The position numbers and the translations under genes were made by a program. The notes under the pieces were generated by a model, which saw only the letters and a list, made by a program, of their open reading frames with translations, ran no database searches and had not been told where the DNA came from. Below are positions 27,311 to 36,139 of a DNA stretch of 64,000 nucleotides, piece by piece. The stretch is from NCBI GenBank assembly GCA_965226245.1, contig CBDDCL010000015.1, positions 4,092,001-4,156,000 on the forward strand, written 5' to 3'. Position 1 is the first letter of the stretch. Every line of letters begins with the position of its first letter. Source of the DNA: CBDCYS01 sp965226245. GTDB lineage: Bacteria > Acidobacteriota > Terriglobia > Bryobacterales > UBA6623.

Positions 27311-27807
27311 TCAAGATTCTTAACGTGAGCGATTTCGTGCGCGACGACGCCTTGCAGCTCGTCCCGATTCAGCAGGCGTATCAGACCGGAGGTGACAGCG
27401 ACGGCAGCTTTTTCCGGTTTCCTTCCCACCGCGAAAGCATTCGGGGTAGGGTCTTCCACCATGTAGATGCGGGGCTGCCGCGGAAGCCCGGCGGCAATCG
27501 TCATCTCTTCGACAACGTTCCATAGCCGCGGGTGGTGGACTTTTTGAATTCGTTGTGCCCCGGCCGAACGCAGCAGCAAGCGATCGCCCTGAAAAACGGC
27601 CACCAGCCACATCAAAAGCCACAACCCCAGCGCGAAACCCGCACCCACCGCCGCCGCGAACAAGACTTGTCCGGAAGCCGGCTCGTGGCCTGAAGACGCC
27701 GTACCGTAGTAAGCCCCCAAGCAAGCTCCGAGGGTGACCAGGACCGCGCCCATCAGCATGATCAGCCAGATGGACCGGCGACGATTGGCGGCGATGGCTT
27801 CCCACAT
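27217..27807 (-). pseudogene. Truncated HtpX-like M48 metalloprotease
   Basis: The 196-residue product has two N-terminal membrane segments, the segment RIYMVEDPTPNAFAVGRKPE and the zinc site VVAHEIAHVKNLD (HExxH), all typical of HtpX. After MAIAAVLAG the sequence changes abruptly (TVEMSFTGTRSSVPVAKG) and stops; normal HtpX proteins have about 280-330 residues, with a further Glu zinc ligand and two membrane segments that are missing here. A zinc-ribbon frame begins at the same point. This fits a deletion that fused two genes. The intact lemA gene lies just upstream, the usual htpX partner. Confidence 0.75.
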
Positions 27808-27995
27808 GAGTAGAGACCGGCAACGCTCCCGGTCCGGCTTGAACTATTCGCCCCCGGCGTCAGGCGGGCGTCCCTGCCGCAAGAGGACGTGCCGATCGAT
27901 CAGAGCTGCTACGAGCGCCGCCGGCTGAATCCCGAACGAATCAACCCGCCGTATCGCCGCGAGCTAGACTGTTCCGCGATTTTTCCTGCGTGGCC

Positions 27996-28565
27996 TCAGG
28001 AAAACGAAACCTGGGGCGCCTCGCGCACGGCTTCGTCCTGGACCTCGAAGAACTCCATCCCTTTGCAATTGAACATACCGGCAATAATGTTCGTCGGCAC
28101 AACTTCGGTTTTCGTGTTGTATTGCATCACCGAGTCGTTGTAGTGCTGGCGCGCGAATCCGATCTTGTTCTCGGTGGAGGTCAACTCTTCCTGAAGCGCC
28201 AGGAAGTTTTGGTTGGCCTTCAGGTCGGGATACTGCTCGACAACCAGCAGCAGCCGTCCCAGCGCGCCTGTCAGCGCCTGTTCCGCTTGCGCCTGCGGAC
28301 CCACGCCTTGGGCGGAAGCCGCCTGCGATCTCGCTTGCGTAACGTTCTCAAGGGTTTCTTTCTCGTGTGAGGCGTAGCCCTTGACCGTTTCGACGAGGTT
28401 GGGGATCAGGTCGTGCCTGCGCTTGAGCTGAACATCGATTTGCGCCCAAGCGTTTTCGGCGCGCTTCTTCATGGTGACGAGCGTGTTGTACATTCCCACG
28501 CACCACAGCAAGACCAGCGCAAGGATGGCAAGCGGCACGATCAAGAGAAACGTGATACTAACCAT
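27996..28565 (-). CDS. lemA: LemA family protein
   Basis: The 189-residue protein has one N-terminal membrane helix (residues 5-25) and then the helical LemA core: LVTMKKRAENAWAQIDVQLK, RHDLIPNLVETVKGYASHE, and FLALQEELTSTENKIGFARQ. A strong SD (GAGGAG) precedes ATG 28565. LemA is a membrane-anchored scaffold-like protein of poorly known role, often beside a HtpX-type protease, as here (gene 188 nt downstream, damaged). With htpX broken, LemA may be acting alone or with another protease. Confidence 0.9.
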   Translation of the reverse strand: MVSITFLLIVPLAILALVLLWCVGMYNTLVTMKKRAENAWAQIDVQLKRRHDLIPNLVETVKGYASHEKETLENVTQARSQAASAQGVGPQAQAEQALTGALGRLLLVVEQYPDLKANQNFLALQEELTSTENKIGFARQHYNDSVMQYNTKTEVVPTNIIAGMFNCKGMEFFEVQDEAVREAPQVSFS

Positions 28566-28683
28566 GAGCTCCTCCTCTGAAAGGTCGGCGGCCCCGATCT
28601 GGCCCCGGAAAAGTGCCGCACTTCCTCGGTGTGCCGCGTCAGGCTTTCGAGCGCGTCGTAAGGCTCAGCTCCGAAAGCATCTC

Positions 28684-28718
28684 TCATAGAGACGGGCACA
28701 CAAAGAGACGGGCACACA
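28684..28718 (+). repeat. Short tandem direct repeat
   Basis: The unit AGAGACGGGCACACA is repeated twice in tandem between lemA and the zf-TFIIB gene. Nothing else is recognised in this gap. Confidence 0.7.
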
Positions 28719-28775
28719 GAACTTCTCTCGCGCCGAAAACAAGTTGCGGCAAACGCTCCACCGCAGCAAGTCAGG

Positions 28776-29177
28776 CTACCCGTTCGCTTCCTTTTTTCTG
28801 CCGTAAAAATCGCCGAAAAAGGAAGCCACCGCGCCTTCTTCGCCTGTTTCAAACGCTCCGATCAATGATTCCATCTCACCGGCATCCAGCCACAATCCGT
28901 GCCCGGCCGGGCAGCGGTCCAGCTCAACCACGGATGATCCCTCTACCTGAACAACCTTCAACTTGCGGCGGCAGCGCGGGCAACGCCGCGTTCCGTGCCG
29001 CCGGCCCCGTGCTCCATTCAGCGCGCGGGATATCTCGCCCGGAGGCGCTCCGGCGCGGCCGGCTATCAGCTCCAACTCCCCGGCATCCAGCCAAACCCCG
29101 CCACAATCGACGCAGCGATCGATCTCGACGCCATCGAGTTCGAAGGCGACCAGTGGTTCATGGCATAGCGGACACAT
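28776..29177 (-). CDS. Double zf-TFIIB (zinc-ribbon) protein, 133 aa
   Basis: Two zf-TFIIB motifs are seen: MCPLCHEPLVAFELDGVEID with CVDCGGVWLDAGELE (residues 1-40), and RRCPRCRRKLKVVQVEG with RCPAGHGLWLDAGEME (about 65-108). The second pair has CPAGH in place of CxxC. The WLDAGE block is a strong family marker. These proteins are probably nucleic-acid or protein-binding scaffolds of unknown role. The start is ATG 29177. It shares strand and neighbourhood with lemA and the damaged htpX, with a 210-nt gap. Confidence 0.8.
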   Translation of the reverse strand: MCPLCHEPLVAFELDGVEIDRCVDCGGVWLDAGELELIAGRAGAPPGEISRALNGARGRRHGTRRCPRCRRKLKVVQVEGSSVVELDRCPAGHGLWLDAGEMESLIGAFETGEEGAVASFFGDFYGRKKEANG

Positions 29178-29710
29178 GAACGGAAAGCATCTTGCTCTTA
29201 CAAGTCTAGCCCCTTGGATGGAGTGATGAAATTACCAGCCGGCACTTCTCCGCGGCGGCCGGGAATCTGTTTCGAGGCAGTAAGAGCGAAGATCCATGCG
29301 AAAAAGAGGAACGGCGCCGGCCCGCAGTCAATCCGCGATCCGGCGGCCAACGCCGTACTGTTGATTCGTTTCTCCGCGGCTAGAAGCCATCTCACAAATA
29401 AACCCTTATCAGGACCAGACAGCAGGCGAGGTGGAGTATGCTGAGGCTCCGGTTGCATCGCGCCGTTCGCCCTGTGGCAGGGGCGTCGGCGAGTCGGATG
29501 CTTCATGTGCAGGCGCACCCCATTTGCCACCCGCTCACGCTAGAATGTTCCACGAAAGGGCGTCGCTGTCGGATAGGTGTCGAGAAATAATTTCCCATCT
29601 AGCAATCGGCTGTCAGAGCGTCCGAAATCGCTCGCCGAGCGGGCCGAAATCGAGCCCAATCAGGTTGTTAGCAGGGCTATGAACGGATAGCTAGCTAGGG
29701 CTGCGGGGTT
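29178..29710. other. Intergenic region without a recognisable gene
   Basis: About 530 nt hold only frames without protein character. No inverted repeat or known RNA motif was recognised. Confidence 0.4.
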
Positions 29711-29787
29711 TGGTGCCGGAGGGCGGACTCGAACCGCCGACCTAGGGATTATGAGGCCCTCGCTCTAACCACCTGAGCTACCCCGGC
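29711..29787 (-). tRNA. tRNA with CAU anticodon (Met, or Ile2)
   Basis: On the minus strand, GCCGGGG pairs with CTCCGGC to form the acceptor stem (one G-T pair), the D arm is GCTC..GAGC, the anticodon loop is CTCATAA (anticodon CAU), and the T arm is GGCGGTTCGAGTCCGCC. A CCA end is encoded. The last pair of the anticodon stem (C31-T39) is a mismatch. The first pair is G-C, so this is not an initiator tRNA with the typical 1-72 mismatch; elongator Met or a lysidine-modified Ile tRNA are both possible. Confidence 0.93.
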
Positions 29788-29853
29788 ATGAACATCAAGG
29801 TGAGGGTAATCTTATCCTATCGGCCGGTATTTTTGCTGTCAAACCGGACGCTT

Positions 29854-30306
29854 TCAGTGAAGCGTGGCTTCCCAATCCCGCAGCAGCACAGGCCGTGGAG
29901 AAAGGCTCCTCGCCTTTTGGTAAAACTTCGTGTCAGCGGTGACGAGGTGAATCCCGCGGTCTTCAGCAAGGGCCAAGAATGCAGCGTCGTATGCGCTGTG
30001 GCTGTGAAGCCTCGCGGTCCGAAACGTAGCGCCCAGCATTCTCCAGGCCGGAACGATCTCCATTAACTCCCGCAGCGAGAGAAATCGCGCGATGATCTGT
30101 TCCGCTTCGTCATCACCCAGCTCTCCACGCACGACCTTCAGCCAAAGGACGTTGACGAATTCAGTGAGCATGAAATCGGGCGCGACCAATTCCACTTCCG
30201 CTGAGAGAACCGCTTCGAGCAATCCCTCGGCATGAATGCTGCCGGTTTCCCGCATGAAGAACTTGACGATAACATTCGTATCGATGACGATTTGCGGAAC
30301 AGCCAC
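29854..30306 (-). CDS. vapC: PIN-domain toxin, VapC type
   Basis: The 150-residue protein begins IVIDTNVIVKFFMRE (Asp9), has LTEFVNVLW (Glu near 49) and SAYDAAFLALAEDRGIHLVTAD with a conserved Asp pair, the acidic set of PIN ribonucleases. Such toxins cut RNA, often initiator tRNA, and are held by the partner antitoxin. The start is GTG 30306, 3 nt after the antitoxin stop, so translation is coupled. Next to it lies the CAU-anticodon tRNA gene; TA modules near tRNA genes are common insertion sites. Confidence 0.88.
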   Translation of the reverse strand: MAVPQIVIDTNVIVKFFMRETGSIHAEGLLEAVLSAEVELVAPDFMLTEFVNVLWLKVVRGELGDDEAEQIIARFLSLRELMEIVPAWRMLGATFRTARLHSHSAYDAAFLALAEDRGIHLVTADTKFYQKARSLSPRPVLLRDWEATLH

Positions 30307-30309
30307 AGG

Positions 30310-30576
30310 TCACCGCGATTTGGAACGCTGAGCCCTGGCGCGCCGTGTCAGAACGGAACTGTCGGTCCCCATCCCGTGGCGAGCGTATACCCGATCACGC
30401 AGCGAGCGAATTTCATTCAGCAGCTTCGCTCGTTCCGCCGGGCTGACCCACCGCCGTGCGCCAGAGTCGAGCCAGTGCAGCGCCTGGGCGTTGACGGAAC
30501 GTTTCTCCTCTCGAGCAGCCTGGCGCAGACGGTCCATTAGGTTTTCAGAGAGGTTTCGAATGGTCAGACTCGGCAT
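30310..30576 (-). CDS. vapB: FitA/VapB-type ribbon-helix-helix antitoxin
   Basis: The 88-residue protein begins MPSLTIRNLSENLMDRLRQAA followed by REEKRSVNAQA, a ribbon-helix-helix DNA-binding domain of FitA type, with a C-terminal part (residues 40-88) for toxin binding. It lies directly upstream of vapC, 3 nt apart, in the usual antitoxin-first order, and is expected to bind the PIN toxin and repress their promoter. The start is ATG 30576. Confidence 0.88.
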   Translation of the reverse strand: MPSLTIRNLSENLMDRLRQAAREEKRSVNAQALHWLDSGARRWVSPAERAKLLNEIRSLRDRVYARHGMGTDSSVLTRRARAQRSKSR

Positions 30577-30634
30577 GATCGACTTCTCGCACGGGCTAGT
30601 TGCATTCTGTAACTATTCTAGCCGCGCTTCGCAT

Positions 30635-32533
30635 TCACCGCACGTTCCTCAGCACCACGACCGCCAGCGGCGGCAGCGTCAGGTGCAGCGAATACTGCTG
30701 GCCGTGCTTCGGCGCGCTGGTTGCCTTGACCGACCCCTGGTTTCCCTGATCGCTTCCCCCATAGTGCGCCGAATCGCTGTTGAGCACCTCCTGCCAGTAG
30801 CCGCCGGCCGGAGCGCCGATCTGATAGTAGTACCTCGGCGCCGGCGTAAAGTTGCAAACAAAAAGCAATTCGTTTCCCAGGTCGCGAGCGCGCCGCAAGA
30901 AACTCACCACGCTCGACTGCGCATCGTTGCAATCGATCCAGCTAAAGCCCTCCTGTTCGAAATCGACTTCGTACAATGCCGGCTCGTCCCGATAAAACCT
31001 GTTGAGATCCCGTACCCAGTGCTGCAGGCCCTGGTGCAAAGGCTCTTCCAGAACGTGCCATTCCAGGCTGTGGTCATGGTCCCATTCCGGCCGCTGGCCG
31101 AACTCATTCCCCATGAACAGCAGCTTTTTCCCGGAGTGCCCGAACATGAAGCCGTAGAGCAAACGCAGGTTGGCGAACTGCTGCCAGTCGTCACCCGGCA
31201 TCTTGCCGATCATCGACTTCTTGCCGTGAACCACCTCGTCATGGGAAAACGGCAGAACGAAATTCTCTGAAAAAGCGTAAATCATGCTGAAGGTGATATT
31301 GGAGTGGTGGTGGGCCCGGTGGACCGGATCCTGGGACATGTATTGCAGCATGTCGTTCATCCAGCCCATATTCCACTTGAACCCGAAGCCCAGCCCGCCT
31401 GCGTGCGTCGGCCCGGAAACCATGCCCCACGACGTCGACTCTTCCGCGATCGTCATGGCATCGGTGTACTCGGCGTAGACCCGCTCGTTGAACTTGCGCA
31501 AGAAATCAATCGCCTCGATGTTTTCCTTGCCGCCATGCCGGTTGGGCAACCACTCGCCGTCCTTGCGGCCGTAATCGAGGTAAAGCATCGAAGCGACCGC
31601 GTCGACCCGCAGTCCGTCCATGTGATATTTGTCCAGCCAAAATAGCGCATTCCCGATCAGAAAGTTCCTGACTTCCGGGCGCCCATAGTTGAAAATCAGC
31701 GTGCCCCACTCAAGATGCTGGCCCTGCCGCGGGTCGGCGTGTTCATAAAGATGCGTACCGTCGAAAAACCCCAGCCCATGGCCGTCTTTGGGGAAGTGAG
31801 CCGGAACCCAATCGATGATCACTCCGATGCCGTGCTGGTGGAGCGTATCGACCAGGTACATGAAATCCCGAGGCGTCCCAAAGCGGCTCGTCGGAGCAAA
31901 GTAACCGACCGTTTGATAGCCCCAAGAGCCGTCGAAAGGGTGCTCCGAGACCGGCATCAGCTCCACGTGAGTGAAGCCCATTTCGTTGACATAGCCGGCC
32001 AGCAGCGGCGCCATCTCGCGATAACTCAGCCAGCGATTGCCTTCTTCCGTGACACGCCGCCAAGACCCCAGATGCACTTCATAGACCGAAATAGGGGCGT
32101 CGTACGCATTGTGCCTGCCGCGATCCGCCATCCAGTCCGCGTCCCCCCAGCCGTACCCGGAAAGATCCCAGACCTTGGACGCCGTTTGCGGTCGAATCTC
32201 GCTAGCGAATGCGCAGGGATCGGCCTTATCGACCCGATAACCCTCGACCCGCGAGGCAATGTGGTATTTGTAGAGCGCTCCCTGCCCGACGCCCGCGATA
32301 AAACACTCCCACACGCCCGCCTCGGAAGGCTTCATCGGGTGCGTTTCGGGGTTCCAGCCATTGAAGTCCCCGACGACCGAGACACTTTCGGCGTTCGGCG
32401 CCCAAACGGCGAAGCGCGTGCCCGGCTCGTCGTTTAAGCTCGCGAGGTGCGCGCCGAGCTTCTCGTAGTTGCGATAGTGCGTGCCCTCGGCGAGCAAGTG
32501 CAGGTCGTAGTCAGTGAGAAAGGGGGATTCCAT
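30635..32533 (-). CDS. glgB: 1,4-alpha-glucan branching enzyme
   Basis: The 632-residue GH13 enzyme has a short N-terminal part and a CBM48 domain (residues about 25-115, RFAVWAPNAESVSVVGDFNG WN-type). The catalytic barrel shows GYQTVGYFAPTSRFG, the Asp nucleophile in DGLRVDAVASMLYLDYGR, the Glu in TIAEESTSWG and the Asp in LPFSHDEVVHGK. It makes alpha-1,6 branches in glycogen. Compared with the E. coli enzyme the first N-terminal module is missing, as in many short GlgB proteins. No glgA, glgC or glgP lies in the window. The start is ATG 32533. Confidence 0.96.
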   Translation of the reverse strand: MESPFLTDYDLHLLAEGTHYRNYEKLGAHLASLNDEPGTRFAVWAPNAESVSVVGDFNGWNPETHPMKPSEAGVWECFIAGVGQGALYKYHIASRVEGYRVDKADPCAFASEIRPQTASKVWDLSGYGWGDADWMADRGRHNAYDAPISVYEVHLGSWRRVTEEGNRWLSYREMAPLLAGYVNEMGFTHVELMPVSEHPFDGSWGYQTVGYFAPTSRFGTPRDFMYLVDTLHQHGIGVIIDWVPAHFPKDGHGLGFFDGTHLYEHADPRQGQHLEWGTLIFNYGRPEVRNFLIGNALFWLDKYHMDGLRVDAVASMLYLDYGRKDGEWLPNRHGGKENIEAIDFLRKFNERVYAEYTDAMTIAEESTSWGMVSGPTHAGGLGFGFKWNMGWMNDMLQYMSQDPVHRAHHHSNITFSMIYAFSENFVLPFSHDEVVHGKKSMIGKMPGDDWQQFANLRLLYGFMFGHSGKKLLFMGNEFGQRPEWDHDHSLEWHVLEEPLHQGLQHWVRDLNRFYRDEPALYEVDFEQEGFSWIDCNDAQSSVVSFLRRARDLGNELLFVCNFTPAPRYYYQIGAPAGGYWQEVLNSDSAHYGGSDQGNQGSVKATSAPKHGQQYSLHLTLPPLAVVVLRNVR

Positions 32534-32780
32534 GCGCGCCCGCTGAAGTTGCTACCTTCACTTTCACAGACAGCAAGAGAGATAGCAACGCTTGAAGACG
32601 CCCGAACGCCCAAAGCCCCGTGGCCCTCGATGCGCCACGTCCTTGTCATATTGCACGCCAACTTCGCCGGTCTCGCGGAGATCGTAGAGATCTTTCAAAG
32701 CTTGGGCTTTTAGGCCTCCTTCCACGCAGCAGATTCAGATGGGTCTGAAGATCTGCTTCTACAGGGCGAAGGACAGCCCA

Positions 32781-34106
32781 TCAAGGCCCCTGAAACGCCT
32801 CGGGGTCCGGCCGATACGGCCCCTGCCGAAAATTAAACACCCCGTTCGGATCGAGCTTCTTCCGAATCTGCTCGAACTTCGGATCCATCGGCGGCTCCGT
32901 GTAATACATCTTGCCCCAGTGCGGCAACCCGCCCAGTGCCAACAGCCGGCGCTCGAGATCCGGCAGCCAAGTGTGGACCCCCTGATGGCTGCGAAACAGG
33001 CTGATGCTGAATGACGCCGTCGGCTGATGGCACAGGTGAGTCAACAGGCTCCGCTCGCTCTTCTTCGTGAACCGGATCTGAATCGGCGACGCCACAAACA
33101 CACACTTCCGCCGCGCCAGCTCGATGCTGTCCTGGAGCGCCTGGAAGGCCTTCCAGAACGTCTTCAGCCCGGGCCCCAGCGGGAACTGGTATTCCATGGT
33201 AAAAGTCTTCACAACCCGGCGCCAAACATTCGATTTTCCGAGCAGAATCTTGTGCGACGGCCCTTGCCGCTCGAACGGCTTGAAGCCCAACTGATTCGGG
33301 TGAACGTTCTTCTTCATGAACGCGGGAATTTTCTCCGGGCTCCTCTCCCCGAGGTTTCGAACATGGATCGCGCCGAACTTGATGAACCATTCCTCCGCCA
33401 AGTCCAAAGGGTTGATGACCTTTGTCGAGGCGACCTCCTCGCGGATGATGCGCTCCGCCTTGCCGGTATACGCGTAGTACCAATACTCGAGATGGCGATG
33501 GGCCAAAAGCGCCGCGACATCTTCCGTGCCGGGAAAATCCACCAGTTCCTGCCAATGATGCAGGAAAAACTTCTTACGAACCTTGAGCTTCAGCGAGTAG
33601 ACAGCACCCAGCAGGCCGCGCGAGACGCGGCCGGCCCTGAGCTGGTGCTTGGTCAGATCGTGGACTTCGCCGTTCGCCTTGACGATCCGCATCCCCTCGA
33701 TGAATTCCGAGATCGAGCCGAGGCCGGCGCCCGATCCGTGGGTCTCGGTCGCGATCGCGCCGGCGATGGCTTGCGGATTCGAGTCGCCCATATTCTCCAG
33801 CGCCAAGCCGCGCTGGAAGAGCTGATTATTTAGCCTTCGAATCGAAATTCCCGCCTCAACCTCCGCGGTATCGCTGGTCGTCCCGAGGATACCTTGGAGC
33901 TTGTCGGTCTTAATCACCGCCCCACCGCAGCGGCTCGGTACGCCGAGGTTGGACCAGGCATGACCGCTGCCGACGACGCGCAGCTTCCACTCTCGGCCGG
34001 CAGCCTCGCTCACATTGGCTTGAAGCTCCGGCAGGCTTTCCGGCTGATAAACCTTCTCGAGATCCTTATAGTCGACCGTTTTCGCCCAATTTTTCCAGCG
34101 TGCCAT
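32781..34106 (-). CDS. FAD-linked oxidase, sugar-lactone (aldono-lactone) oxidase type
   Basis: The 441-residue protein has a FAD-binding PCMH domain (residues about 20-190: VVGSGHAWSNLG, then NMGDSNPQAIAGAIATETHG, where His may bind FAD) and an ALO-type C-terminal domain ending HWGKMYYTEPPMDPKFEQIR. This is the plan of D-arabinono-, L-gulono- and alditol-type oxidases that oxidise a sugar lactone or polyol with oxygen and give H2O2. The substrate is not clear. Start is ATG 34106 behind GAGGTG. It lies 247 nt upstream of glgB and 243 nt downstream of a lipase gene, all on one strand. Confidence 0.88.
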   Translation of the reverse strand: MARWKNWAKTVDYKDLEKVYQPESLPELQANVSEAAGREWKLRVVGSGHAWSNLGVPSRCGGAVIKTDKLQGILGTTSDTAEVEAGISIRRLNNQLFQRGLALENMGDSNPQAIAGAIATETHGSGAGLGSISEFIEGMRIVKANGEVHDLTKHQLRAGRVSRGLLGAVYSLKLKVRKKFFLHHWQELVDFPGTEDVAALLAHRHLEYWYYAYTGKAERIIREEVASTKVINPLDLAEEWFIKFGAIHVRNLGERSPEKIPAFMKKNVHPNQLGFKPFERQGPSHKILLGKSNVWRRVVKTFTMEYQFPLGPGLKTFWKAFQALQDSIELARRKCVFVASPIQIRFTKKSERSLLTHLCHQPTASFSISLFRSHQGVHTWLPDLERRLLALGGLPHWGKMYYTEPPMDPKFEQIRKKLDPNGVFNFRQGPYRPDPEAFQGP

Positions 34107-34349
34107 GGATCACCTCGCTTGCAGGAAAGTGGAATTTCCGCTTTCTATCTTATGCCTCTGACTCTTACGAACCGGTCCATCTTGAAATGCAATGGATTTC
34201 TTACCACACGAACGCACCGAGCCGAATCAAGCGTGCCAGCGTGCCTGTTTCTCCCAAAGAGGCCAGAAAAATCGGGCGACGCCACCGATTTGCCGAACCC
34301 ACTTGAGCCACGGGCTGCTAACTAAGAGAAAGGAAACAGCCCTCTTTCT

Positions 34350-35192
34350 TTAGCTGACGCCTTGGAGTGGAAACTCATCGGCCAAATCACGAGCGATTCG
34401 CAAGTAGAGATTCTTGATCCTATTCTCCAGTGTTGCCGAGTCGACACCATGCCATGCCTCGGAGATATCCCACCAGCCAATGAGGTTAAGATGATCCGCG
34501 TCCAGCAAAGGTTCGACGAAGTAGTCATCGTTCCACCTGGCCGACTCTGCCGACACGAAGCCGTCATTCGCGCCCTCGGCCGACTTGATGACTAGCCAGG
34601 CGAACTTCAAGGGCGAAAAGATATGCAAAAGGCTCTGGCTGCCGGCGTACGCTCGAAAACGCACGCCGCTGCCTTTCTCCCACTCTCCTGCTTCGCTGTT
34701 GAAGGCTGCAACGGCCGTTGTTGTAAGGTCCCGGATGCCGTCGAACCCGAAACCCAAAGCCTCGGAATCCTGGCGTGACCCTCGAGAAAGGAAGTCGGCG
34801 AAGGCGGTGCCGTGATGGGGCGTTCCCAGAGTTGTGAGCGATGCGATTTTTTCCTGGAAGGCTTCATGGCGGTTGTCCCATAGCATGCGGCGTGCGTCGA
34901 GGCCGCCCATGCTGTGACCGATGATGTGGACTTTCTCCGCTTTCGTGGACTCAAGAAGCTCGTCGACTTGCCGCTTCATATCCGCGGCCCTAACCGCAAC
35001 GCCCCCGGCCCAGTCGACATTCGTGTGATACACATCGAATTCGTTAGCTTCGAGAAAGGTGCGAATGTTTCGGAAGTAGTGCACCTTGTCGTCTTTATCG
35101 TCGTTGTCGATCTTGAACAAGGCGTTCGTGAGAACGTCAAATCTCGCAATGCCATGAGCCAGAACAATCGGATATGTCTTAGAATTCGGCAC
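34350..35192 (-). CDS. Alpha/beta-hydrolase lipase, triacylglycerol lipase-like
   Basis: I start at GTG 35192, well placed behind AAGGAG; a TTG at 35198 is too close to that site. The product has 280 residues with an oxyanion segment (YPIVLAHGIARFD), the nucleophile in HIIGHSMGGLDA (Ser near 94), an acid in EGANDGFVSAESA and a His in LDADHLNLIGWW. This fits the family I.1/I.2 bacterial lipases. There is no signal peptide, which is unusual for a secreted lipase and suggests a cytoplasmic role. Two genes, a possible papain-like protein and a PhoD-like phosphatase, lie upstream on the same strand. Confidence 0.82.
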   Translation of the reverse strand: MPNSKTYPIVLAHGIARFDVLTNALFKIDNDDKDDKVHYFRNIRTFLEANEFDVYHTNVDWAGGVAVRAADMKRQVDELLESTKAEKVHIIGHSMGGLDARRMLWDNRHEAFQEKIASLTTLGTPHHGTAFADFLSRGSRQDSEALGFGFDGIRDLTTTAVAAFNSEAGEWEKGSGVRFRAYAGSQSLLHIFSPLKFAWLVIKSAEGANDGFVSAESARWNDDYFVEPLLDADHLNLIGWWDISEAWHGVDSATLENRIKNLYLRIARDLADEFPLQGVS

Positions 35193-35389
35193 ACTCAAGC
35201 TCCTTGGTTATGTTGTACTGACACGGACTTCCTGATGGGGCTCTTGACTCTTGACGGCACGGAAGCCGCCTGAATACTGGCCGGCCGAGCGATCGACGAA
35301 TTCCTGCATATTCTCACCCGCACAACGTCCTGAGCACCGGCCAACGAGCCCGTTTCCTCCGTTTCCGGCCACGCCGCAAGAAAGGCCGC

Positions 35390-36127
35390 CTAACCAATGC
35401 GGTGCTCGGCGGTCCAAGACCCACCGATCGGGTCGCTCTGCTGCTCGCTGTAGTACTGATGCCACCAGCGGGCCGCCTGCCAAATCGCCTCCGGGCAACT
35501 CGCCCCGCTCTCCAACCCCGGCGTGAGGTCGTATCCCGCAGCCCCGACCACGGTCTCAACCATGGCGGCGGAGGGAATTCCATGACCGTCGAGCAGCGGG
35601 TTGCCGGTTCTGCCGACTCCCCATGCGAAGGCCAGCCAGTGCAAGATCAGCTCCTTCGTATCGAGCACGGCCCGCTGCTTCTTGAATTCTTCCACGGCCT
35701 TGCGAACATCGCTCCACTTCGCGGGTATTCGCAGCACGGCCAGGTTGGGAAATCTTTGCCGGTCAGTGTAATTGCCTACGTCGCCTTGTTCCTGGACGCC
35801 ATTGGTGGACGCCGGGAACCCGAAGCCACGCGGCGGCTGGAGCGAGATCTCGTAGAGTTTCGTGGCGGCCGGGTTCTTGCGGACCGGCCACAAAATTCCG
35901 ATATGCGACCAGCGGCTCGGCGACATGTCGTGGCGCACGTGAGACTGGGCTACCCGCAAGCGAAAAGCGTAAGGATCGGTCCCGCCCAGAAGCAAAAGCG
36001 AGACTCCCTCTCCCGCGGCCGGAAAGTTCCGCGTCAGCCACGCCAGGTTGCTCTCTCCCTTTCGTCGCGTGACTTCATGAAATTGATCGCTTGCTTTGCT
36101 TGCGGGGGAAGAAAGGATGTTCAGCAT
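35390..36127 (-). CDS. Possible permuted papain-fold (NlpC/P60-like) protein, 245 aa
   Basis: I do not recognise a named family with certainty. The sequence has SRWSHIGILWPV near residue 72, then, after about 120 residues, ESGASCPEAIWQAARWWHQY near residue 212. A His before a later Cys, in the order H then C, is the plan of circularly permuted papain-fold proteins (YiiX/LRAT-like), which cleave or transfer lipid-linked acyl or peptide groups. No signal peptide is visible. The start ATG 36127 has a clear SD (AGGAGG) and lies 12 nt after the stop of the PhoD-like gene, so the two are co-transcribed. Confidence 0.6.
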   Translation of the reverse strand: MLNILSSPASKASDQFHEVTRRKGESNLAWLTRNFPAAGEGVSLLLLGGTDPYAFRLRVAQSHVRHDMSPSRWSHIGILWPVRKNPAATKLYEISLQPPRGFGFPASTNGVQEQGDVGNYTDRQRFPNLAVLRIPAKWSDVRKAVEEFKKQRAVLDTKELILHWLAFAWGVGRTGNPLLDGHGIPSAAMVETVVGAAGYDLTPGLESGASCPEAIWQAARWWHQYYSEQQSDPIGGSWTAEHRIG

Positions 36128-36139
36128 CGTTGTATCCTC

